Shown here: in pieces, positions 1-6,272 of the stretch
Numbering within the stretch: position 1 is the first letter of the stretch
How the letters are laid out: each line of letters opens with the position of its first letter
Source: Bacillota bacterium
GTDB lineage: Bacteria > Bacillota > Dethiobacteria > DTU022 > JAAZDU01
NCBI GenBank assembly: GCA_012512665.1
Contig: JAAZDU010000079.1
Coordinates: forward strand, 1-8,214
Length of the DNA: 8,214 nucleotides
Reading direction: 5' to 3'
The notes under the pieces: model-generated
Seen by the model: only the letters and a program-made list of their open reading frames with translations
Told to the model about the DNA's origin: nothing
The model's database searches: none
Program-made: the position numbers and the translations under genes

Positions 1-1559
1 GCCGCATTTAAAGCCTTGACAGTCAGGTTAATATCCTCACAAGCACAAAGTCTACAAATTCCAAGGCTGTCTTCGAAAACTCTTCGCCCGCTAAGTGCGG
101 CATTATTCCTTGCAATTTGTTCCCAATCGAACGGGTTGCTCACCTGCTCAAGACCGTGTTGTTTGGCGTTAATACCGCCTCCAGAAGTTTCAATTGTCCC
201 GGTATTGGACACACACGTATCAAGATATTCTATCCACATTGCCCTGTGATCATGGCTGCGAGGAGTATTACCCTTTTCTGTAAACACAGCACATTCTAGG
301 GCCGGCCCGCCAATTGTTTTAGCCGCTCTCATCACCCCTTCTGCCAGGACAGAACCCAAACCTTGCCTCTGTGCAACATTTTGGAGCAGTAATTTTGTAT
401 TATAAAAACTTCCCCAGTTCATCTCCAACCCATCAAGCTCTTCCGATGTTATATATCCTTTCTCAAAACATTCCATTACCCAGGCGACAAGCCATCCTGT
501 TTCATTCACATCCATACCAAGGCGATCAACCCAATCAGCTAATACAATTGATAGTGTCGGGTCGCTAATACCGATTAGGGGACCCATTGAGGCCATACCT
601 TCATACTCCGGTTCTTCAGCTTTAAATCCTTTAAATGGCCCTGATTTAATTTTGATAAAACCACAATGACTCCAGTTACAAGCCCAACAGGGTCTCTTTT
701 TGTATTCATATTTTTTTTCTCGAACGTTATTTGAGTCGTAACTAGCATGTTCCGGGAAAATGCTTGTTGTTAAATTTTTTATCGGCAATGCGCCAAGTTT
801 ATGGAGCATCGAGTGTATAGCATTGGTACCCCATTGGGAAGTATCTTTACCGGCTGGATTGTTTAAGGCAGCATTATTTATTTGAGTGGAAATTTCGCGC
901 AATAAACCTTTATCATAAAGTTTAACTGCATTTTTTCCCCGCCTTACCGCTATAGCCTTAACTTTCTTCGAACCTAAGACGGCTCCTACGCCATTGTGGG
1001 CAGCTACATGGCCGTAATCCCCCACAACACAAGCAAATCTGACCAGATTTTCCCCTGCTGGGCCAATACAGCATACACTAAGTTGTGTGGGCTTCAATCC
1101 ATATTCACGGAGAATGGCGTCTTGTGTTTGTACTGTATCCAAGCCTACGAGATGGGAAGCGGATTTGATTTCAGCCTTATCGTTATCAATATAAAGATAG
1201 ACCCAATCTTCGGCACATCCCTGAATAATCAAACCCTGGTAACCACAAAATCTTAAAAAGGCCCCAAGATATCCACAAGCCTGGGTTGTCGCCAAGCCTC
1301 CTGTCATCGGACCTTTTGTGACTATACTATAAGTTCCCGATCCTTTAACAGATGTTCCGCCCAGGGGGCCACTAGCCAACACAAAACGATTCTCAGGATC
1401 ATCCCATGTAATAGAAGGATTTACTTCATCATACATATATTTAACACCTAACCCAGTTCCGCCTATCCATTCTTTTAAAAATTCATGGGAGATCGTTTCT
1501 GTTGTTGCTAAATTTTTTGTAAGGTCAAAACGCAACAATGATCCTGTAAAGCCTAGCAT
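1..1559 (-). CDS. Aldehyde:ferredoxin oxidoreductase (AOR) family protein, W/Mo-pterin enzyme; C-terminal end cut off by the window edge
   Basis: AOR-family enzymes use a tungsten (or molybdenum) bis-pterin and a [4Fe-4S] cluster in the cytoplasm to interconvert aldehydes and carboxylates with ferredoxin. I translated the minus strand from the ATG at 1559 to the left edge: 519 codons without a stop. The start follows AAAGGAGGAG with good spacing. The N-terminal domain has the family signatures ASGPLGGT (about residue 100) and IGPAGENLV followed by GAVLGSKKVKAI. The predicted cluster cysteines are C291, C294, C299 and C502. The two pterin/metal motifs are D345-RLGM-D350 and D497-SLGI-C502. In Pyrococcus AOR the first three cysteines are spaced CX2CX3C; here it is CX2CX4C. 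Family length is about 600, so roughly 80-100 residues are missing on the left. It is last in the visible run of genes, 339 nt after the dehydrogenase. The exact subfamily and substrate are unknown; benzoyl-CoA reductase BamB-like or general aldehyde forms cannot be excluded. Confidence 0.93.
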   Translation of the reverse strand, partial: MLGFTGSLLRFDLTKNLATTETISHEFLKEWIGGTGLGVKYMYDEVNPSITWDDPENRFVLASGPLGGTSVKGSGTYSIVTKGPMTGGLATTQACGYLGAFLRFCGYQGLIIQGCAEDWVYLYIDNDKAEIKSASHLVGLDTVQTQDAILREYGLKPTQLSVCCIGPAGENLVRFACVVGDYGHVAAHNGVGAVLGSKKVKAIAVRRGKNAVKLYDKGLLREISTQINNAALNNPAGKDTSQWGTNAIHSMLHKLGALPIKNLTTSIFPEHASYDSNNVREKKYEYKKRPCWACNWSHCGFIKIKSGPFKGFKAEEPEYEGMASMGPLIGISDPTLSIVLADWVDRLGMDVNETGWLVAWVMECFEKGYITSEELDGLEMNWGSFYNTKLLLQNVAQRQGLGSVLAEGVMRAAKTIGGPALECAVFTEKGNTPRSHDHRAMWIEYLDTCVSNTGTIETSGGGINAKQHGLEQVSNPFDWEQIARNNAALSGRRVFEDSLGICRLCACEDINLTVKALNA

Positions 1560-1585
1560 TATTATTACTTCTCCTCCTTTTATTA

Positions 1586-1613
1586 CCAATAGTATAAACA
1601 AGAAAAGTGTCAA
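1586..1613 (-). promoter_or_regulatory. Weak candidate promoter for the AOR gene
   Basis: On the minus strand there is a perfect -35 box TTGACA at 1613-1608. At a 16-nt spacing the -10 position reads TATTGG, a poor match. A better -10 (TATACT, 1596-1591) lies only 11 nt from the -35, too close. A start near 1580 would leave almost no leader before the ribosome binding site at 1577-1573. The call rests mainly on the -35 box and is weak. Confidence 0.25.
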
Positions 1614-1737
1614 CGCTTAAGCTGTGTATAAAACCTCTTTATCTTAAATCATAAGTCTTAAACTTAAATCCCCAATCTAAACAGGCAGTTCTTTATAAAA
1701 TTAGTTGATTGATGCGATTATTGCGGTCTAAAACTGC

Positions 1738-1820
1738 GGCGGCTTCCGGGGAGAAGGAACCACCCAATCGGTGGCCCTACCTCCACAGAACCCGGCGTGC
1801 AAGTTCTCGCACAAAACACC
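1738..1820 (-). ncRNA. Candidate structured leader RNA or intron remnant upstream of the AOR gene
   Basis: Read on the minus strand, this GC-rich block can fold into two hairpins. Hairpin 1 is GTGCGA-GAAC-TTGCAC (1812-1797). Hairpin 2 pairs 1783-1770 with 1764-1751 around a 5-nt loop, with 12 of 14 positions paired. Hairpin 2 is closed by CCGGG (1795-1791) with CCCGG (1750-1746), and GGTG (1820-1817) could pair with CGCC (1741-1738). Several pairs are G-U on the minus strand but A-C mismatches on the plus strand, so the fold fits a minus-strand RNA, the same strand as AOR. Two readings compete. One is a leader or riboswitch, for which the molybdenum/tungsten cofactor class would suit an AOR gene, but I cannot match its consensus. 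The other is a decayed 3' end of a group II intron, because GCACGCCGGGTTCTGTG resembles the domain V 3' strand and junction; the matching 5' strand is absent. Confidence 0.4.
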
Positions 1821-1848
1821 TTCTACTTTTGCATAAGATTAACAAGTT

Positions 1849-1863
1849 GTCCGCATAGCGGAC
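1849..1863 (-). other. Short perfect hairpin downstream of the dehydrogenase gene
   Basis: GTCCGC and GCGGAC form a 6-bp GC-rich stem with a 3-nt loop, 36 nt past the dehydrogenase stop. On the minus strand it is followed by AACTTGTTAATCTT, which is T-rich but not a proper U-tract, so it would be at best a weak terminator or an mRNA 3' end stabiliser. Confidence 0.35.
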
Positions 1864-1898
1864 CCCTTAAATCACATACCCATAGGCATCATTATACA

Positions 1899-2987
1899 TC
1901 AGGGAGCTATTATCGCCCTTGTTACTTTGCGATTTTCCGAATCAATAAACGCATTATTTATTTCTTCCAAACTATATAGTTTGCCCGACGACAAGCTATC
2001 GAAAGGAAACTTCTGATGGTTCCTTTCTAAAAATTTCAGCGCATGATAAAGATACCAGGGGTTATACCTTGCTATCGGGAAAACAGTAATTGATTTTCTT
2101 ACTAATAATCCCAAGGAAAATTCAACCTTAAATGACGGCAACACATTTCCCAAAACCATATAACGTCCACCAGGTCTTATTAATTCAATACCTTCAGGGA
2201 AAGCTGCAGTCACGCCAGTAACCTCTATAGCAACATCAGCGCCTTCTCCATTGGTTAGTTCATTCACTGCTTGAACGCGAGATTCTACGGTTTGATGTTC
2301 GTTCATATCAATAATATAATCAGCACCAAAAGCCTTAGCCATCTCAAGCCGTTCCTTAATACCATCAATAACAATTACAATTGCGCCTTGTTCTTTAGCA
2401 GCAGCAATAGCATATAAGCCTAATCCACCCGCTCCTTGTACTAAAAATTTTTCACCTCTACGAAAACCGCCTGCCGTATCAATGCTAAACAAAATTTGCG
2501 CCAAAGCACAATTTGCTCCCGCAGCCATTGCATCGGAAACCTGATCGGGAACCTTATAAAAGAATACACCAGGGAAAATATAACAATGTGTTGCAAAGGG
2601 AGAGAAAAAATGGGGAGGATCTTCTGGTTCTTTAGCTTGATAGATGTCTCTGTTTTTACACAGGAAAAACTCGCCCCGTGAACATGGACCGCATTTCATA
2701 CATGTAACACTAAATAAAGCAGCGACCCTATCTCCCTCTTTGACCACTTCTCCTGCGTAATCAGTTTTTACGTTCTCACCAAGTTGATATATACGTCCAA
2801 CGTATTCATGGCCTATTGTACCCTTGGTTTTTATCGGATGTGAACCTTTCCAGGTGTGTACATCCGAGCCACATACATTGGCGCGAACTACTTCCACTAA
2901 AACTTCATCTGGGCCTGGTTTTGCTAATTCAAATTCCCTAATCTGGATTTCCTTTGGCCCATTTAATACTGCCATTTTACCTTTCAT
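1899..2987 (-). CDS. Zinc-dependent alcohol dehydrogenase, medium-chain (MDR) family
   Basis: Members oxidise alcohols or polyols to aldehydes or ketones (or the reverse) with NAD(P). I place the start at the ATG at 2987 (MKGKMAVL), 10 nt after GGAGGT, giving 362 residues, a normal length. The frame also runs up to a TTG at 3101, but that part has no ribosome site and does not resemble the family. Catalytic zinc ligands are likely C39 (NVCGSD), H60 with E61 (GHEYVG) and C160 (GANCAL). The structural zinc loop is complete: C96, C99, C102, C110. The Rossmann motif GAGGLG is at 185-190, and D208 at the end of the second strand favours NAD over NADP. The GANCALAQ and GAGGLGLYA pattern recalls sorbitol/threonine dehydrogenase-like and hydroxyacyl-CoA dehydrogenase-like branches; I cannot choose between them. 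Beside AOR it is well placed to handle the aldehyde/alcohol step. Confidence 0.92.
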   Translation of the reverse strand: MKGKMAVLNGPKEIQIREFELAKPGPDEVLVEVVRANVCGSDVHTWKGSHPIKTKGTIGHEYVGRIYQLGENVKTDYAGEVVKEGDRVAALFSVTCMKCGPCSRGEFFLCKNRDIYQAKEPEDPPHFFSPFATHCYIFPGVFFYKVPDQVSDAMAAGANCALAQILFSIDTAGGFRRGEKFLVQGAGGLGLYAIAAAKEQGAIVIVIDGIKERLEMAKAFGADYIIDMNEHQTVESRVQAVNELTNGEGADVAIEVTGVTAAFPEGIELIRPGGRYMVLGNVLPSFKVEFSLGLLVRKSITVFPIARYNPWYLYHALKFLERNHQKFPFDSLSSGKLYSLEEINNAFIDSENRKVTRAIIAP

Positions 2988-3060
2988 AAACCCAATACCT
3001 CCTAAAATATTATTATCATATGAAACCCTAGAAAAACCTATAATAAACACAACCTTCAAG

Positions 3061-3080
3061 CGCATGTCCTCGCATGTCCT
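3061..3080. repeat. Tandem duplication of a 10-bp unit in the dehydrogenase leader
   Basis: CGCATGTCCT occurs twice in direct succession (minus strand AGGACATGCG twice), about 75 nt before the dehydrogenase start. It lies in the 179-nt gap after the flavodoxin-ferredoxin gene. It may be a regulator site or a simple slippage duplication. Confidence 0.6.
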
Positions 3081-3166
3081 ATTGAGAGACAAGGTGAACA
3101 AAAAACATTATTCTAGGTATCTATATATATCCACTAAACCACGTTTGTTATAAAATAACGGGCAGA

Positions 3167-4108
3167 TCAGCCATCAATTTTAAATCGAGGCGTAGGAGTT
3201 CTGCAAAATATATTATCATATCCAATTTCCTCCTCCGGAATTAACCTCCGAAAGGATCCTCTAGCTTCAAATGTTTCAATTGACTTTTTCAGAAGAAGGG
3301 TGATAAGTAGCTTATGGGCTTTTTCTAACGCTTCCAAATCGCCAACCTCGATGGCGCCGCGTGGACAAGTCTGCCAGCAAAGCCAACAAACATCACACGA
3401 CTTAGAGAAAATTGGTTCAGTGCCTGAAAGGTCAATTGCGCCCATAGGGCAACTATCAATACAATGAGTACATCGGGGATACTTACACTTTTCCTTATTA
3501 ACCTTAAATTGTACCTGGGCCTCCAATTTACTAAATATTGAAGTTTCCTCATAGCTGTCAGGACTTACAGGACGATAAATCTTATCATACTCTCTTCCCC
3601 TCGGAAGCGTAGGGATCAGGCCTGTTTCGCCCATGTATATGTTCCGGCTACGTTCCACCATTGCCTTGCCGAAATCACGTGCCTCTTTTAAGTCAATTTC
3701 GTCAGGATGACCATCAGTGTAATAAGGCTTTGGAATAAACGGGTGAAATACGCGAGTAAACCAGTTTTTCCAACCAATCACCGTTAAACCCATCTGGCTC
3801 ATGGCCGGTACAACCCGGGCAAAATAATAACCTGGAAGAGCACCATGAGTGCAAAATGCAAAACTATGCTTTCCATCAAGTGATTTCATGGAATATATAA
3901 ATTTTGTTACATTAGGTAGCTCCCTATGATGAATAACCGGACTTCCTAGACCAATTAAATCATAATTTTCCAAATCCTGCGGAGCAACATCTCGAAGTCG
4001 CGCTATGTCACTATTTGCCCCCGCTTGTGTTATACCTTCATGGATTGCTTGAGCAATCTTCTTGGTATTTCCAGTTTGTGAATAATAAATTACAATACTT
4101 TTTAACAT
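3167..4108 (-). CDS. Flavodoxin domain fused to a 2x[4Fe-4S] ferredoxin domain (EFR1-like electron carrier)
   Basis: Likely a cytoplasmic electron-transfer protein. The N-terminal flavodoxin fold starts with IVIYYSQTGNTKKIA (residues 5-19), the FMN phosphate loop, and continues to about residue 160. The C-terminal part has two cluster motifs: C208-X4-C213-X2-C216-X3-C220-P, with two extra residues after the first cysteine, and the canonical C238-X2-C241-X2-C244-X3-C248-P. I prefer the ATG at 4108 (MLKSIV, 313 residues), preceded by AAAAAGG. A GTG three codons upstream at 4117 is possible but overlaps that ribosome site. The gene begins 19 nt after the reductase gene ends, so the two are very probably co-transcribed. 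The fusion could pass electrons between a low-potential donor, FMN and the reductase or AOR; the partners are inferred from position only. Confidence 0.88.
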   Translation of the reverse strand: MLKSIVIYYSQTGNTKKIAQAIHEGITQAGANSDIARLRDVAPQDLENYDLIGLGSPVIHHRELPNVTKFIYSMKSLDGKHSFAFCTHGALPGYYFARVVPAMSQMGLTVIGWKNWFTRVFHPFIPKPYYTDGHPDEIDLKEARDFGKAMVERSRNIYMGETGLIPTLPRGREYDKIYRPVSPDSYEETSIFSKLEAQVQFKVNKEKCKYPRCTHCIDSCPMGAIDLSGTEPIFSKSCDVCWLCWQTCPRGAIEVGDLEALEKAHKLLITLLLKKSIETFEARGSFRRLIPEEEIGYDNIFCRTPTPRFKIDG

Positions 4109-4127
4109 ATTTTGCACCTTTTTCTGC

Positions 4128-6095
4128 TTAAATCTCTACCGCAACATTAAAGCCATCATGGATTGCCTGCTTCAGGTTTTGCGGCTTCCGGCAATCACCA
4201 ATCACATATACATCTAAAGCAGCATCTTGAAAAGCAGCAGCAACTTCACTGCAAGGTTTAAAGCCCAGCGATAAAATTACTGTATCAGCCGGCACTTCAA
4301 AACGATTCCATTGTTTATCAATAACAATGGCGCCTTGCTCGGAAATTTCCTCAAGCTTAACTTCTGTGATAAACTGAACTCCATGCTTATTAAGCATTTG
4401 CATCAAACCATTCTTTAACAAACCAGGGGCATCGGATGCAAGTTGTTCTTGGTCAACCATATCAATAATAGTAACTTTCTTATCCTTTTGCGCCATTTCC
4501 AAGGCAACTTCACAGCCAGTTAAGCCGCCCCCAGCAACTACAACTGTTTCTCCGACTACTGCCTTTCTACCCGATAATATATCACCTGCCCAAGCCACAT
4601 TAGATTTATCCATACCAGTAATATCAGGGATCAGAGGTTCGGCCCCAACTGCAACAATAACCACATCCGGCTTTTCTGCTTTAACAAGATCAACGGTAGC
4701 TTCAGTATTAAGTTTAACATTTACTCCAGCAGCTTTCTGAGTTTGTCGAATCAACCACTCCAGGTAGCGTTTCATATCTGCCTTGAATGAAGGGATAGAG
4801 GCAAGGATAAGGTTGCCACCTAGTTTGTCACTTTTTTCATAGAGAACAACCTCATGTCCTCTTGATGATGCTGTCAATGCAGCTTGCATCCCGGCTGGGC
4901 CGCCGCCAACAATCACAATTTTTTTCTTCTTTATTGCAGGCAAAATATCAATATAATCCAATTCTCTGCCAATCACAGGATTCACAGCACAGCGGTTAGA
5001 ATTAAAATGGCCTTCATGATTACAAGTGTGGCAACGGAGGCAAGGCCTGACTTCCTCAACCTGGCCACGCCGAGTTTTGTTGACTATTTCAGGATCCGCG
5101 ATTATGGCCCTGGCCATAGCAACCATATCGGCTTTACCTTCCGCAATGATCGTATCAGCCATTTTAAGATCAGCAATAGAACCGACAGTTGTAATTGGAA
5201 TATCCAGTGCTTTTTTAAACCTTTCTGCATAATGTACGTTATAGCAATGAGGAAAATAAGTTGGCTGAATCATATGGGGAACCGTCTCAGGATTGCTTAT
5301 AGTCCCGGCAGACACATGTAAAAGATCAATTTTGTCCTCAATCATTTTCGCAAATTCAATTGTTTCTTCCGGCTCCATGCCTCCTTCAACCAATTCATTT
5401 GCACTAATACGGTATTCTATCGCAAGTTTGCTGCCAACCCGCTCTCTAATGGCAGTTAAAACTTCAATAGCAAATCTTGCCCTATTTTCTAAGCTACCAC
5501 CATAGCCATCTGTCCTTTTATTGGAATAAGGAGATAAAAATTGATCAATCAAATGTCCATGGGCGCCATGAACCATAATCATCTCAAACCCGGCTTTTAG
5601 ACACCTTTCTGCTGCATCTGCAAACCGTTCAATAACCGTGTCAATCATGGTCTGAGTCATTTCGATAGGCTGGATTATTTTTCTTCCTTCCTTCTTAGCC
5701 AATATCTCTTCACGCCTGGTCGTTATCGGTGAAGGCCCAATAGATTGCCTGCCATTTAATAATGTTCTGCCGTTATGGCAAACTTCTATCGAGAGTTTGG
5801 CCCCGTACCTGTGTACAGCTTCTACCAGCACGCTCAATCCATTGATAATCCTATCATCACCGAGGTTTAGTTGAAAATCGTGGCCTTTAGCATACTCAAA
5901 ATCAATGGGAGTTTCACCAATGGTAACAATTCCTGCTCCGCCTCGCGCAAATGCTTGATGATAAGCAACAAATTCTCTTGTCACAAAACCATCAGGGGAA
6001 GTAAGACAGCAAAGATGAGGTGCAACCTCAATCCTATTTTTTACCTCCACATTTCCAAATTTAAAAGGGGATAATACATTTTTGTAGCTATCCAT
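4128..6095 (-). CDS. Old Yellow Enzyme-family NADH:flavin oxidoreductase / 2,4-dienoyl-CoA or 2-enoate reductase-like (FMN, 4Fe-4S, FAD)
   Basis: Such enzymes reduce activated C=C bonds of enoates or dienoyl-CoAs with NAD(P)H; relatives act on bile acids and trimethylamine. The 655 residues match the family length. Order: FMN-binding TIM barrel (about 1-345, starting LSPFKFGNVEVKNRI); cluster motif C352-X2-C355-X2-C358-X10-C369 followed by AVNP; FAD site KIVIVGGGPAGMQAAL (GGGPAG 397-402); NAD(P)H site GGGLTG (522-527); and C-terminal FAD motif VIGDC (631-635). In E. coli FadH the cluster spacing is CX2CX3CX11C; the CX2CX2C part here is as in trimethylamine dehydrogenase. The active-site strand reads H176-G-A-H179-G-H181, with histidine where OYE and FadH have the proton-donating tyrosine. 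The start is the ATG at 6095 with AAAGGAG 7 nt before it. The flavodoxin-ferredoxin gene follows after 19 nt. Substrate unknown; the FadH, BaiCD and 2-enoate reductase labels all remain possible. Confidence 0.93.
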   Translation of the reverse strand: MDSYKNVLSPFKFGNVEVKNRIEVAPHLCCLTSPDGFVTREFVAYHQAFARGGAGIVTIGETPIDFEYAKGHDFQLNLGDDRIINGLSVLVEAVHRYGAKLSIEVCHNGRTLLNGRQSIGPSPITTRREEILAKKEGRKIIQPIEMTQTMIDTVIERFADAAERCLKAGFEMIMVHGAHGHLIDQFLSPYSNKRTDGYGGSLENRARFAIEVLTAIRERVGSKLAIEYRISANELVEGGMEPEETIEFAKMIEDKIDLLHVSAGTISNPETVPHMIQPTYFPHCYNVHYAERFKKALDIPITTVGSIADLKMADTIIAEGKADMVAMARAIIADPEIVNKTRRGQVEEVRPCLRCHTCNHEGHFNSNRCAVNPVIGRELDYIDILPAIKKKKIVIVGGGPAGMQAALTASSRGHEVVLYEKSDKLGGNLILASIPSFKADMKRYLEWLIRQTQKAAGVNVKLNTEATVDLVKAEKPDVVIVAVGAEPLIPDITGMDKSNVAWAGDILSGRKAVVGETVVVAGGGLTGCEVALEMAQKDKKVTIIDMVDQEQLASDAPGLLKNGLMQMLNKHGVQFITEVKLEEISEQGAIVIDKQWNRFEVPADTVILSLGFKPCSEVAAAFQDAALDVYVIGDCRKPQNLKQAIHDGFNVAVEI

Positions 6096-6159
6096 TTTTT
6101 AACTCCTTTATTAACTATTGTTACAAATTGCCTATAATTGGTTTTTATTTTGGTTTTTT

Positions 6160-6185
6160 GCTGCCCAACCCTTTGGTTGGGCAGC
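6160..6185. terminator. Strong 11-bp stem-loop between dctP and the reductase gene
   Basis: GCTGCCCAACC (6160-6170), loop CTTT, and GGTTGGGCAGC (6175-6185) form a perfect GC-rich stem, 87 nt after dctP and 64 nt before the reductase. A T-run follows only on the plus strand (ATATTTTT); on the minus strand, where the genes lie, the stem is followed by AAAAAA. It therefore is not a standard terminator for dctP. It may terminate antisense transcripts, or on the sense mRNA act as a stabilising or processing hairpin that lets the binding protein be expressed more than the downstream enzymes. Confidence 0.5.
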
Positions 6186-6221
6186 ATATTTTTGGATAAG
6201 CTTTTAAAATCTACAAATTAA

Positions 6222-6243
6222 TGTGTACAACTAAGTGTGTACA
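6222..6243. repeat. TGTGTACA direct repeat, candidate operator
   Basis: Two copies of TGTGTACA (6222-6229 and 6236-6243) are 14 bp apart centre to centre. Each contains the palindrome TGTACA, and the block also has partial dyad symmetry. It lies just past the dctP stop and upstream of the reductase on the minus strand, near a weak promoter-like TTGTAC. Regulator unknown. Confidence 0.35.
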
Positions 6244-6272
6244 TCTTTTTTAAGAACCGCTCGTTCATTACG

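Larger units (their letters stand above)
1560..1898. other. 339-nt intergenic region between the dehydrogenase and AOR genes
   Basis: No coding frame on either strand looks like a gene. From the dehydrogenase end downwards it holds a small perfect hairpin (1849-1863), a GC-rich structured element (about 1738-1820) that contrasts with AT-rich flanks, an AT-rich stretch with TTTAAG-like repeats (about 1640-1675), and the AOR ribosome binding site (GGAGG at 1577-1573). It is the longest non-coding stretch in the window. Confidence 0.7.

Noticed and set aside
1608..1621. Possible catabolite-repression (cre) site reading TGTCAACGCTTAAG
   Set aside because: At least three mismatches to the cre consensus, including the conserved 3' end, so it is within chance expectation.
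1797..1898. tRNA gene in the GC-rich intergenic region
   Set aside because: The GGGTTC stretch is not part of a T-arm, and no cloverleaf with acceptor and anticodon stems can be drawn.
2988..3101. N-terminal extension of the dehydrogenase frame to a TTG at 3101
   Set aside because: No ribosome site before the TTG, the extension does not resemble the MDR family, and a strong GGAGGT precedes the ATG at 2987.
3146..3158. Terminator after the flavodoxin-ferredoxin gene (GTTAT-AAA-ATAAC)
   Set aside because: The stem is 5 bp and AT-rich, and no U-tract follows on the minus strand.
4884..5321. Plus-strand open frame of 145 codons
   Set aside because: It lies wholly antisense to the reductase coding region, which has full family motifs; it has no recognisable domain.
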